DNA of 64,000 nt from positions 2,480,001 through 2,544,000 of the forward strand of contig NZ_CP065053.1 of the NCBI RefSeq assembly GCF_015689335.1, written 5' to 3'. The notes below the pieces were generated by a model. That model was not told the DNA's origin, made no database searches, and saw only the letters and a program-made list of their open reading frames with translations. The stretch is from Massilia antarctica. GTDB taxonomy: Bacteria > Pseudomonadota > Gammaproteobacteria > Burkholderiales > Burkholderiaceae_D. This document shows, piece after piece, positions 23,365 to 30,967 of the stretch; the first letter of the stretch is position 1, and every line of letters starts with the position of its first letter. Position numbers and translations under genes: made by a program.

Positions 23365-24494
23365 GGCGAACCCGGCCGCGGCAGCACGGCGCCGCTGCCG
23401 ATCTCGTCCACGTTGGCGCAGCCGGCCAGCGCCATGCACACTTCGAGTTCCTCGCGCAGCAGCTTGACCATGTGCGCCACGCCGAGCGCGCCGGCCACGC
23501 TGAGCGCGTACATCTGCAGGCGCCCGATCAGCACCGCGTCGGCCCCCAGCGCCAGCGCCTTGAAGATATCGGTGCCGGAGCGGATGCCGCCGTCGAGCAG
23601 CAGCGGGAAACCGGGGCCGGTGGCGGCGCGGATGGCTGGCAGCACGTCCAGGCTGGCCGGCGCGCCGTCCAGGGTGCGTCCGCCGTGGTTCGATACCACC
23701 ACCCCGGCCACGCCGATGGCGCGCAGGGCCACGGCGTCGTCCGGGTGCAGCACGCCCTTGACCAGCACCGGCAGGGTGGTCTGGCCGATCAGCCAGCGCA
23801 GGTCGTCCCAGGTCGGCGCGCTGCCCATGATGCCCTGGAAGATGTGGCTGTGCCGGGGCGGGAGCGGCGCCGTGTTGGCCGGGGCGTAGCCGCGCAGGTT
23901 GGCCGCCACGCAGTCGGGCGGCATGCGAAAGCCGGCGCGCACGGCGCGCTTGCTGGGTACCTGGATCGGCGCGTCGAGCGTGACCACGATGGCGCTGTAG
24001 CCGGCCTTGACGGCGCGCGCCAGCAAGTCTTGCGTGTCGTCGCGGCGCAGCTGGAAGTACAGCTGGAACCAGCGCTGCGGCCCGGCGCCGCGCGCCACGT
24101 CTTCCAGGGTGCAGGACGACAAGGTGCTGCTGACCAGGCAACTGTCGACCGCATGCGCGGCGCGCGCGCTTTGCAATTCGCCGGCGGCGTGCGCCAGGTT
24201 CTGGAAGGCGACCGGCGCCAGGAATACCGGGTGGGCGAACTGCTGGCCCGCCACGCTCACGCGGGTATGCCCGCCGCTGACGTCGCGCAGCAGGCGCGGA
24301 TAGATATCCCAGCGCGCGAACGCGGCCAGGTTGGCGGCCACGGTCAGGTCGCGCCCGCTGCCGCCGGCCACGTAGTCGTAGCTGGGCGGCGCCATGAAGC
24401 GCTGGGCCAAGGTTTCGTAGTCGGCGGCGCAGCCGATGTCAGCGGGGATCTTGCCAAGAGGCGGCTGGGCGCCTGGGAGAGGTGTGGTCATCAT
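23358..24494 (-). CDS. FMN-dependent 2-hydroxy-acid oxidase/dehydrogenase
   Basis: A 378-residue enzyme of the lactate oxidase/glycolate oxidase family. FMN and substrate residues are in [39 protein letters not shown] and the [12 protein letters not shown] segment (catalytic His) near residues 268-280; [20 protein letters not shown] follows. It lacks a signal or an obvious membrane insert, so it is probably cytoplasmic. The ATG lacks a Shine-Dalgarno sequence, because a terminator-like hairpin occupies the leader. Confidence 0.88.
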   Translation of the reverse strand: MMTTPLPGAQPPLGKIPADIGCAADYETLAQRFMAPPSYDYVAGGSGRDLTVAANLAAFARWDIYPRLLRDVSGGHTRVSVAGQQFAHPVFLAPVAFQNLAHAAGELQSARAAHAVDSCLVSSTLSSCTLEDVARGAGPQRWFQLYFQLRRDDTQDLLARAVKAGYSAIVVTLDAPIQVPSKRAVRAGFRMPPDCVAANLRGYAPANTAPLPPRHSHIFQGIMGSAPTWDDLRWLIGQTTLPVLVKGVLHPDDAVALRAIGVAGVVVSNHGGRTLDGAPASLDVLPAIRAATGPGFPLLLDGGIRSGTDIFKALALGADAVLIGRLQMYALSVAGALGVAHMVKLLREELEVCMALAGCANVDEIGSGAVLPRPGSPC

Positions 24495-24496
24495 AA

Positions 24497-24526
24497 AATG
24501 AAAAATGCCGGGAGTTACCCGGCATT
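24497..24526 (-). terminator. Rho-independent terminator after TonB receptor
   Basis: On the minus strand AATGCCGGG pairs with CCCGGCATT (24518-24526 and 24504-24512) across a 5-base loop and is followed by TTTCATTTT. It ends just before the FMN-oxidase ATG, so it could act as terminator or attenuator for the downstream four genes. Confidence 0.75.
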
Positions 24527-24583
24527 GTAGCGAAGTTGCTGGCTGCTTAAGAGACTAGATGCGAGACTTGACGCGGCCCGCGC

Positions 24584-26974
24584 TTACAGTTCGTAGTTCA
24601 GCGCCATCCGCACCGCGCGCGCATCGCCCTTGTACAGGAAGGCGCCGGAACGGTAGACGGCCGTGAAGTAATCCTTGTTCGTGGCATTGAGCACGTTCAG
24701 GCGCAGGTCCAGCTTCTTCGAGAAGCGGTAGGCGGCGAACACGTCGTACACGGTGAACGAGGGTACCGGCTGGGCGCACTGCTTGTCGGCGGTGTAGCCG
24801 GCGGCGGTGTCGGGCTGGCCGCCGCAACGGTCGCTCTCGTAACGGGCCACGGCGCCGAACGAGAAGGCATCGGTCAGCTGGTACTTGCCCTGGGCCGAGA
24901 ACGATTTCCTGGCGAAGTTGGCCAGTTCGCGGCCGATGCCGGCCGGCGCCGACGAACCGGTTACTTTCGAGCTCATCACGGCAGCGCCGATCTGGGCCGA
25001 CAGCGCTTCGGTGATGTTGCCGGTCAGGCCGAATTCCACGCCCTGCACCTTGTTCTTGCCGGTGTTGAAGGTGCCGACGGTGTCATAGTTCGCACCTTCC
25101 ATCACATCCTTCTTCTTGGTCTGGAACGCGGCGGCGGTGGCCAGCAGCTTGTCGCCCATCAAGTTCCACTTGGCACCGAGTTCCAGGTTGACCGAGGTTT
25201 CCGGCTTGGCGCCGGCGATCTTGTTCTGGTACAGCACGGCGCCGCCGTAGCCGCTGTTGGTGCCCGAATCGGCTTCGCCGCCGTTGATGTCCTGGGCGCT
25301 GGCTGCGCTGCCGTAGACGATCAGTTTCGGCAACACCTTGAAGCTGACGCCGGCGTGGCCGTTGACCAGGGTGTCGCTGTAGCTGTAGTCGCCCGCGATC
25401 TGGTTGGTGGCCGGGGTGCGGCGTACCAGGGACAGGTCGAAGCGGTCGGCGCGGATGCCGGCAAAGGCGGTCAGGCGCTCGGTCAGGTCGACCGTGTCCA
25501 TCGCCGTCAGGGAGAAGGACTTGACTTGCCAATCCTGGTTCCAGCTGTTGCGGGCGCTGCTGCGGCCGGCGAAGTTGCCCAGGTCGGCGACCGGGACGCC
25601 ATTGACGTCGTTGAAGCAGCGCGCGTTGTTCGGGCCGACGGCAATGGCGCTGCGGCAGTTGAAGGCGCCGCTGTTGGCGACCGTGAAGTTGCCCGAGACG
25701 ACCTGGTGGTCGGTGTATTCGACGCCGAAGATGAATTCGTGCTTCATGCCCATGAGTTGCTTGTCCCAGCGCAGATTGCTCTGGTGGGCAAAATAATCCA
25801 CGTCCTGCCAGCCGGTGTGGCCGCCGTCGAGCGCGGCGCTGACGAACGATTTGGTGGTATCGGCGGTGGCGCCGACATAGCGCGTGTTGCTCGACGCGCC
25901 GGTGGTGACGTAGGCATTGCCGGACTGGCCGTAACGGGTCAGGCTGGTCAGGGTCAGGTTGGGAGCGAGCTTCCAGTTGATGCGCGCGGTCACGGTGTCG
26001 ACGTCCGAACTGAGGAAGTCGCCGGACTGGGCGTACACCGGCACGTTGGTGGCCGGTACGCGGTTGGGCACCGTACCGACCAGGAAGTGGCCCAGGTCGG
26101 GCATCTTGTCGTCGGTGCGCAGGCCGTAGTAGTCGAGCGTGAGCGACAGGTCCTTGTTCACTTCCAAGAGGCCCGACACGGCCACGCCCTTGCGGGTGCG
26201 GCTCGATGGCGCGCGGTCGGGCACGTCTTCGTCGCCGTACAGCACGTTGGCGCGCAGGGCAAAGTTGTCGCCGAAGCCTTTGTTGAAGTCGGCGCTGATC
26301 CGCTTGTGGCTGTCGGTGCCCGCGCCCACGGTGATACGCTGGAAGTCCTTGTCCAGGGTGGCTTGCTTGGTGATCGCATTGACGGCGCCGCCGGCGGTGC
26401 CGCGGCCGGCGAAGCTCGAATTCGGGCCCTTCGAAATTTCCAGCTGTTCGATGGCGAAGCTTTCGCGGGTCGTCATGCCCGGGTCGCGCAAGCCGTCGAC
26501 GAACACGTCGCTGCGCGCTTCCTGGCCGCGGATGATGTAGCGGTCGCCGAAGGCATTGCCGTTTTCGCCGGTGCCCAGGGTGATGCCGGGCTGGGCGCTG
26601 AGGATTTGTTTCAGTTCGGTCATGCCGGAATCGTCGATCGCGGCCTTGGTGATCACCATGATGGTCTGCGGCGTTTCGGCCAGCGGACGGGTGTGGCGCG
26701 CATCGCCCGAGGTTTTGGCCTTGTACGGCGCGCCGACTTCGGCGTTCGGATTCGGGTCGAGGTACTTGCCGTAGACGACGACGTCGGGCAAGACTTTGCT
26801 ATCTTTTTCCGATGGCGCGGCGGCGGGCGCGGCGCTCTGGGCGCTGGCGGCGAACGGCATCATCAACAAGGCACTGGACATGCCCATGGCAATACTGGTT
26901 TTCTTCATGGTATTGAACGTCATGTCGCTCTTGCTACGAAGACTCTTTGGCTGTTGCGATTGTTGTTGCTTCAA
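24584..26974 (-). CDS. TonB-dependent siderophore receptor
   Basis: About 796 residues. I use a TTG at 26974 because GAGGAGTTAATC precedes it; ATG starts at 26923 and 26908 have weaker sites. A signal peptide (MKKTSIAMGMSSALLMMPFAASAQ) lies near residue 25-45. The plug domain includes TPQTIMVITKAAIDDSGMTEL, GERYIIRGQEARSDVFVDGLRD-like features (GDRYIIRGQEARSDVF) and GRGTAGGAVNAITKQ. The beta-barrel ends in VRMALNYEL. It is of the Fiu/catecholate class by sequence, and probably takes up iron chelates with TonB. Confidence 0.9.
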   Translation of the reverse strand: MKQQQSQQPKSLRSKSDMTFNTMKKTSIAMGMSSALLMMPFAASAQSAAPAAAPSEKDSKVLPDVVVYGKYLDPNPNAEVGAPYKAKTSGDARHTRPLAETPQTIMVITKAAIDDSGMTELKQILSAQPGITLGTGENGNAFGDRYIIRGQEARSDVFVDGLRDPGMTTRESFAIEQLEISKGPNSSFAGRGTAGGAVNAITKQATLDKDFQRITVGAGTDSHKRISADFNKGFGDNFALRANVLYGDEDVPDRAPSSRTRKGVAVSGLLEVNKDLSLTLDYYGLRTDDKMPDLGHFLVGTVPNRVPATNVPVYAQSGDFLSSDVDTVTARINWKLAPNLTLTSLTRYGQSGNAYVTTGASSNTRYVGATADTTKSFVSAALDGGHTGWQDVDYFAHQSNLRWDKQLMGMKHEFIFGVEYTDHQVVSGNFTVANSGAFNCRSAIAVGPNNARCFNDVNGVPVADLGNFAGRSSARNSWNQDWQVKSFSLTAMDTVDLTERLTAFAGIRADRFDLSLVRRTPATNQIAGDYSYSDTLVNGHAGVSFKVLPKLIVYGSAASAQDINGGEADSGTNSGYGGAVLYQNKIAGAKPETSVNLELGAKWNLMGDKLLATAAAFQTKKKDVMEGANYDTVGTFNTGKNKVQGVEFGLTGNITEALSAQIGAAVMSSKVTGSSAPAGIGRELANFARKSFSAQGKYQLTDAFSFGAVARYESDRCGGQPDTAAGYTADKQCAQPVPSFTVYDVFAAYRFSKKLDLRLNVLNATNKDYFTAVYRSGAFLYKGDARAVRMALNYEL

Positions 26975-27001
26975 GATTAACTCCTCAAATAGATGAGGAC
27001 G

Positions 27002-27055
27002 ATTATAGCGAAATCCGCTATATGCGTAAACGTTAATCAATCTCATTTGCATTTA
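27002..27055 (-). promoter_or_regulatory. Promoter and possible Fur box of TonB receptor
   Basis: On the minus strand TTTACG (27030-27025) and TATAAT (27007-27002) are 17 bp apart. Just upstream, AAATGAGATTGATTAACG resembles a Fur box. With the siderophore receptor and PiuC downstream, iron control is likely; the Fur match is imperfect. Confidence 0.5.
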
Positions 27056-27160
27056 CGGTATTGACATTTCTGTGGCGCAAGGTATGCGCGATCCATGACG
27101 TCGCGGCTGGCCGTACGCTGGCCGTCATGGCATGCTGGAATCAAACGGGGGAGGGAAGAG

Positions 27161-27201
27161 GGCGCATCGACGATGCGCCGGAGGAGGGCGGAAGGTCCGC
27201 C
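27161..27201 (-). terminator. Hairpins downstream of the Cache-domain gene
   Basis: GGCGCATCG (27161-27169) pairs with CGATGCGCC (27171-27179), and GGCGGA pairs with TCCGCC (27187-27201). They lie right after the Cache gene on the minus strand. No U-run follows, so the terminator call is tentative. Confidence 0.35.
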
Positions 27202-27207
27202 TTGCCC

Positions 27208-27669
27208 TTATTTCTTGTAATAGCCCGCGGAGAGGATGATGTCGTCGACTTTTTCAATATAGGCCGACTTGGCTTGCAGCTGCTTGGTGACGGGATTGAC
27301 CCATTTATAGTCGACCCAGCCACTGCCCGGACTGGCGGCCTTGGCCACGATTTCCTTCATGAAGTACTTATCGTCCGCATCCTTCAAGTCGATGATGTTC
27401 TTGCCCACCATCTTGGGATTGGCGCCGTGCGCCAGGACGGTGGCCTTGGCATCCCAGACGCTCAGGTACAAGTCGCCGCTCACGAATTGACCCTTGCTGT
27501 TGCCCACTTCGGCAAGCAGCTTGTCCTTCCCGTTCGCCTTCACGAAAGCGACACCGCGTTTCACCAGCGCCGATGCTTCCTCCGCCGTGGCCGGTTCGGC
27601 CGCCAGGGCGGGTAGCGCGAACGCGAATGACGCGACGACGCCAAGGACACCCTTGATAAACATTGTCAT
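27208..27669 (-). CDS. Exported single-Cache-domain protein
   Basis: A 153-residue protein. I use the ATG at 27669, with GGAGTAAGG before it. The signal peptide (residues 1-25, ALA) is followed by one sCache-like domain: VWDAKATVLAHGANPKMVGKN, DDKYFMKEIVAKA, and WVDYKWVNPVTKQLQAKSAYI. The pattern is typical of stand-alone periplasmic Cache proteins, which bind small carboxylates, but the ligand is unknown. It is the last gene before the VgrG/TPR group and is likely transcribed on its own. Confidence 0.85.
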   Translation of the reverse strand: MTMFIKGVLGVVASFAFALPALAAEPATAEEASALVKRGVAFVKANGKDKLLAEVGNSKGQFVSGDLYLSVWDAKATVLAHGANPKMVGKNIIDLKDADDKYFMKEIVAKAASPGSGWVDYKWVNPVTKQLQAKSAYIEKVDDIILSAGYYKK

Positions 27670-27786
27670 AACCTTACTCCTTGAAGTGATGGGGAATATG
27701 CGTCTGGCATGCTTGTCGATGGTGTACCGGGCAATGGCAAAAGTCAACCGGCACAGGCTGTCTCGCCTGCGAGGCGAGCCGGGCTG

Positions 27787-28266
27787 CTACGCCGAACGGA
27801 CGGTGGCGAGCCGCTTCAAGACCAGCTCGCGAAAGTCCGCGGCGCCGGGAAAGTGCAGGCAGGTTTCCAGGTCGGCGACGGCGGCCGGGCGGTTGCCCAT
27901 CGCGTAATGCACATTGGCCCGGTTGTAGTAGGTGTACGGATACTGCGGATCGAGTTGCGCGGCCCTGGAAAAATAGCCGAGCGCCTTGTCGTACTCGGCC
28001 TGTTCCAGGCAGATCGTGCCGGCCGTGCTGTAGGCGGACGCTTCGTCATAGCCGAGCGCGAATGCACGGTCCAGGTCGGCCATGGCCAGGTCGAACTGCT
28101 TTTGCATGGCCCAGGCGGTGCCGCGGTCGGCGTAGCCCTGCATATTGTCGGGATCGACCGCGATCACGTCATTGAACAAACCCATGGCGTCCTCGGTACG
28201 GCCCTGGGCAAGAAAAGCGCGCGCGCGCAGGCAAAACGGCATCAGGTCCAGCTTTTGTGTAGTCAT
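27787..28266 (-). CDS. Tetratricopeptide-repeat protein
   Basis: A 159-residue cytoplasmic protein with about four TPR units: ARAFLAQGRTEDAMGLFNDV, RGTAWAMQKQFDLAMADLDR, AGTICLEQAEYDKALGYFSR and RANVHYAMGNRPAAVADLET. No signal peptide is present. CGGAGCC lies 8 bp before the ATG. It follows the putative immunity gene of a T6SS effector on the same strand, and may be a late gene of that operon or an unrelated adaptor. Confidence 0.85.
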   Translation of the reverse strand: MTTQKLDLMPFCLRARAFLAQGRTEDAMGLFNDVIAVDPDNMQGYADRGTAWAMQKQFDLAMADLDRAFALGYDEASAYSTAGTICLEQAEYDKALGYFSRAAQLDPQYPYTYYNRANVHYAMGNRPAAVADLETCLHFPGAADFRELVLKRLATVRSA

Positions 28267-28344
28267 TTTCAGGCTCCGGGACAGCCACGCCGCGGCGTGG
28301 CAGCTGTCCTCATTCAATTAATCAAGGGCGCGGCGTGCGATCCT

Positions 28345-28812
28345 TCAAGCGCTGTGCGCGATCAGGCCGCTCAGATAGGTCTCGAAAGCGTCGAATTTGA
28401 TGGCGCTGGCATACGGCCGCGCAGGATCCTGGCGGGCGTGCGCGCGGATCTCGGGCGGGAAGGCCTCGTTGAGCCACAGTTCCTTGTGCTTGTAGATGGC
28501 ATGCGGACGGCCGTCGATGTCGTCGACCAGCACATGCCCGTTCCAGGCCGCTTCGTACAAGCGCCCCGATATCGTATTGAGAAACACGATCGCCAGATCC
28601 CCCGGCGCCAGCGGGGTATTGCCCCAGGAACTGGGCGCGTGCACGAAATCGATCTGCGCACCGGGCGCCTGGCCAGCCAGGCCGTGGCGCGCGCTGTACA
28701 CGGTGATCAGGCGTGCGCGCAGGTGCTGCGGCGCCGGCTCGGCCAGCACCTCCAGCAGCACGGCATCGTGGCCGGCGACCTTATCGGCCAGGAATGCTTT
28801 GTCTTCGCTCAT
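28345..28812 (-). CDS. Putative immunity protein of PAAR effector
   Basis: A 155-residue protein started at 28812 (MSEDKAFLADK), 4 bp after the effector stop. Features are a DAVLLEVLAEPAPQHL start, PAQIDFVHAPSSWGN-like segment (GAQIDFVHAPSSWGN) and LAPGDLAIVFLNTISGRLYEA. No signal peptide or membrane helix is seen, so it is probably cytoplasmic, or the toxin acts in the cytoplasm. I recognise no family. The call rests on its position directly after a PAAR-toxin gene. Confidence 0.55.
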   Translation of the reverse strand: MSEDKAFLADKVAGHDAVLLEVLAEPAPQHLRARLITVYSARHGLAGQAPGAQIDFVHAPSSWGNTPLAPGDLAIVFLNTISGRLYEAAWNGHVLVDDIDGRPHAIYKHKELWLNEAFPPEIRAHARQDPARPYASAIKFDAFETYLSGLIAHSA

Positions 28813-28816
28813 CGCC

Positions 28817-30100
28817 TCACTCTTTCGGCACCCAGGGCACGCCGACTTCTTCCAGGGCTGGCATGTAAGTGCGCATATTGCCCGTGGTTTCGGGAATCGG
28901 TATGCCCATCTGGCTCGGATAGGTTGCACAGTTGAAGGTGCAGCCGCCTTCTTTCGGGAAACCGTACAGCAGGTCGTCCATCGGCATCTTGACCCCGCGC
29001 GCCTCGTGCGCGGCGACGACGGCGTCGTACTGGGCCTGGGTCATCGGGATTTTTTGTTCGATCACGACTTGCGGCGTACCGTCGCGTCCGATGCTCGGGT
29101 TCTTCGCCACTTCGGCGAACACCGCCGTATCGTCGGTGATTATACCCTTGTACATGGTGCCTTCGCGCAGGGACTGCACCGCCTCGAAAGCCGTCATGTT
29201 CTTCGGCACGTCCGGACCGAAACCGTAAATGGTCTTGCCGCCATCGAGGGAATAGCCGACGTGGCCGGTGACCTCGTACGGGTGGGGCGGGTTTTCCCCC
29301 AGCAGGTCGACCGGCTTGCCGGCGCCGCGGAAGCCGATGATGCTGACCGACTGGTTGGGGCGGGCGGCGCGCGCCGCTTCCCAGGCGCTGCCGCCCTTGG
29401 CGCCCAGCAGGCCGCCGATCAGGCTGCCGCCCAGGGCCGACCATTTCTGGCCGTCCGAGCCTTCGCCGAAAATCGCACCGCCCAGCCAGCCGCCGCCCAG
29501 GCCGCCCAGCAGCCCGCCCGCCAGGCCGGCCACGGCCAGCAGCGGCCCGGCCAGCACCACCGCCGAGCCGATGCCGACCACCAGCAGGGCCGCGTGGACC
29601 CAGCCGGGCACCAGCTCTTCCGGCGCGATGTTGTCGGTCTGGACCGTGCCGCCGCCGATGTTGACATTGTTCGAGCCGCTGGTGATGACGGCGCTGCAGG
29701 CGATGGTGTCGTCCACCCGCGCCGCCGGCATGCCGTTGATGAAGACCGTGGCGCTGCCGGTGGCGATCGGCAAGGGCGCCTGTGGATGCTTGGCGCACAG
29801 GGTCATGTCGAGGTGGGCGCGCGCCGCCGGCTTGCCGTTGGTGAATACGTTGAAGGAGCACAGGCCTGAAATCATGCCGCTCACTTCCTTGGGCGCCCAG
29901 CTCATGGTGCTCATCGCTTCGCCCAGGCCGGCGCCCATGGCGGCGCCGGCGCCGACCATGGCGACCGCGGCCAGGCCGCCGGTGCCGACGATGACCACCG
30001 CCGCCACCGCGATGGCGGCGCCGGCCAGCAGCCCGGCCAGCAGCCAGCTCATGGTCGGGCTGTGGCCGATCGGGTCGGAAATGCGTGCCGCTTGCGCCAT
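28817..30100 (-). CDS. T6SS PAAR effector with prePAAR, TM helices and papain-like toxin
   Basis: A 427-residue protein. The N-terminus AARISDPIGHSPT is a prePAAR motif. Two to three glycine-rich membrane helices follow (about 17-65). The PAAR domain runs to about 165, with repeated NGMPAARVDDTIACSAV and GSNNVNIGGG. A second glycine-zipper segment is at about 170-250. The C-terminal toxin has GHVGYSLDGGKTIYGFGPD (likely catalytic His) and later GGCTFNCATYPSQMG (likely catalytic Cys). This His-first, Cys-last order resembles permuted NlpC/P60-papain enzymes. It starts 2 bp after the EagR-type chaperone. Confidence 0.85.
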   Translation of the reverse strand: MAQAARISDPIGHSPTMSWLLAGLLAGAAIAVAAVVIVGTGGLAAVAMVGAGAAMGAGLGEAMSTMSWAPKEVSGMISGLCSFNVFTNGKPAARAHLDMTLCAKHPQAPLPIATGSATVFINGMPAARVDDTIACSAVITSGSNNVNIGGGTVQTDNIAPEELVPGWVHAALLVVGIGSAVVLAGPLLAVAGLAGGLLGGLGGGWLGGAIFGEGSDGQKWSALGGSLIGGLLGAKGGSAWEAARAARPNQSVSIIGFRGAGKPVDLLGENPPHPYEVTGHVGYSLDGGKTIYGFGPDVPKNMTAFEAVQSLREGTMYKGIITDDTAVFAEVAKNPSIGRDGTPQVVIEQKIPMTQAQYDAVVAAHEARGVKMPMDDLLYGFPKEGGCTFNCATYPSQMGIPIPETTGNMRTYMPALEEVGVPWVPKE

Positions 30101-30102
30101 GC

Positions 30103-30963
30103 TCAGCCTTCGGTGCGGGCGCCGCCGGCGCCCTGTAAATGGGTGCGCACCTCGGCGATGCTGGCGAACGGCAGGCCGGCGCCGCCGCCCTGCAGCATCA
30201 GCCCCGGTATCAGGCGCTCGCCCAGCGCGGTGCTGCCGGGCGCCGCCGCTTCGAGCACATAGCTGCCGCTCTTGCGCCACAGCGAACCGCTGTTGGGCAC
30301 CATGAAGCGCGCCTGCAGCGGCCGGCCGCCGGCGTCGAAGAAGGCCCAGGCATCCTGTTCCACTTCGCGCGCATCGGTCTTGCGGCAGGCTTCTTCCTGG
30401 TCGCCGAACACATGCAGCAGGCGGCGCCGTTCCGACAGCGCGAAGATGAAGGGCTGGGCCGGCGCCGGCGCCGGCGTCGCCTGCGCGAGCTGCGCCGCGG
30501 CCCCGAGCGGGCGGCGCAGCTTGACGCTGGCGAGCATCCGGTCGAAGGCCGCGCTCCATTCGTCGCTGAACGCGCTCAGGCAGGTGGCGGCGATCAGGAT
30601 GGCGCGCGTGCTGCCGGGAGAGTCGCCCTGGGTCAGGGCGATCACCTGGCGCTGGTGCATGAAGATGCCATCCCTGCGCCAGCTATAGGCCAGGTCGAGC
30701 GCGGCCGCGTTGTCGAGCACCGCATCGAGGTTGTGGCGCAGCTGGAACTTCGGCAGTGCGCGCATCATTTCCTGGATGAGGCGGGCGCCGAATTCTTCCA
30801 GCGCTTCGCCAGGCTGGGTCTCGGCGTGCGACACCACCATGGAAAATTCGCTGGCGCCATCGTCGCTGAGCGTGAACATGTGCATGGTCTTGTCCTTGAG
30901 CCGGGCGGGCAGCTCGAAGATCAGGTCGTTCGCGTGGTAGAGCATTGTCTTGTCGTCGTTCAT
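30103..30963 (-). CDS. EagR-type (DUF1795/DcrB) T6SS chaperone
   Basis: A 286-residue cytoplasmic protein. The N-terminal half (residues 1-150) has the EagR fold pattern: MLYHANDLIFELPARLKDKTM, FSMVVSHAETQPGEALEEF and AFSDEWSAAFDRMLASV. The C-terminal half includes FVFAL-like FIFALSERRRLL. EagR proteins bind and protect the prePAAR membrane helices of their effector before loading on VgrG. It sits between VgrG and exactly such an effector, with gaps of 4 and 2 bp. The extended C-terminal domain of about 130 residues is unusual for a minimal EagR. Confidence 0.85.
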   Translation of the reverse strand: MNDDKTMLYHANDLIFELPARLKDKTMHMFTLSDDGASEFSMVVSHAETQPGEALEEFGARLIQEMMRALPKFQLRHNLDAVLDNAAALDLAYSWRRDGIFMHQRQVIALTQGDSPGSTRAILIAATCLSAFSDEWSAAFDRMLASVKLRRPLGAAAQLAQATPAPAPAQPFIFALSERRRLLHVFGDQEEACRKTDAREVEQDAWAFFDAGGRPLQARFMVPNSGSLWRKSGSYVLEAAAPGSTALGERLIPGLMLQGGGAGLPFASIAEVRTHLQGAGGARTEG

Positions 30964-30967
30964 CTGT

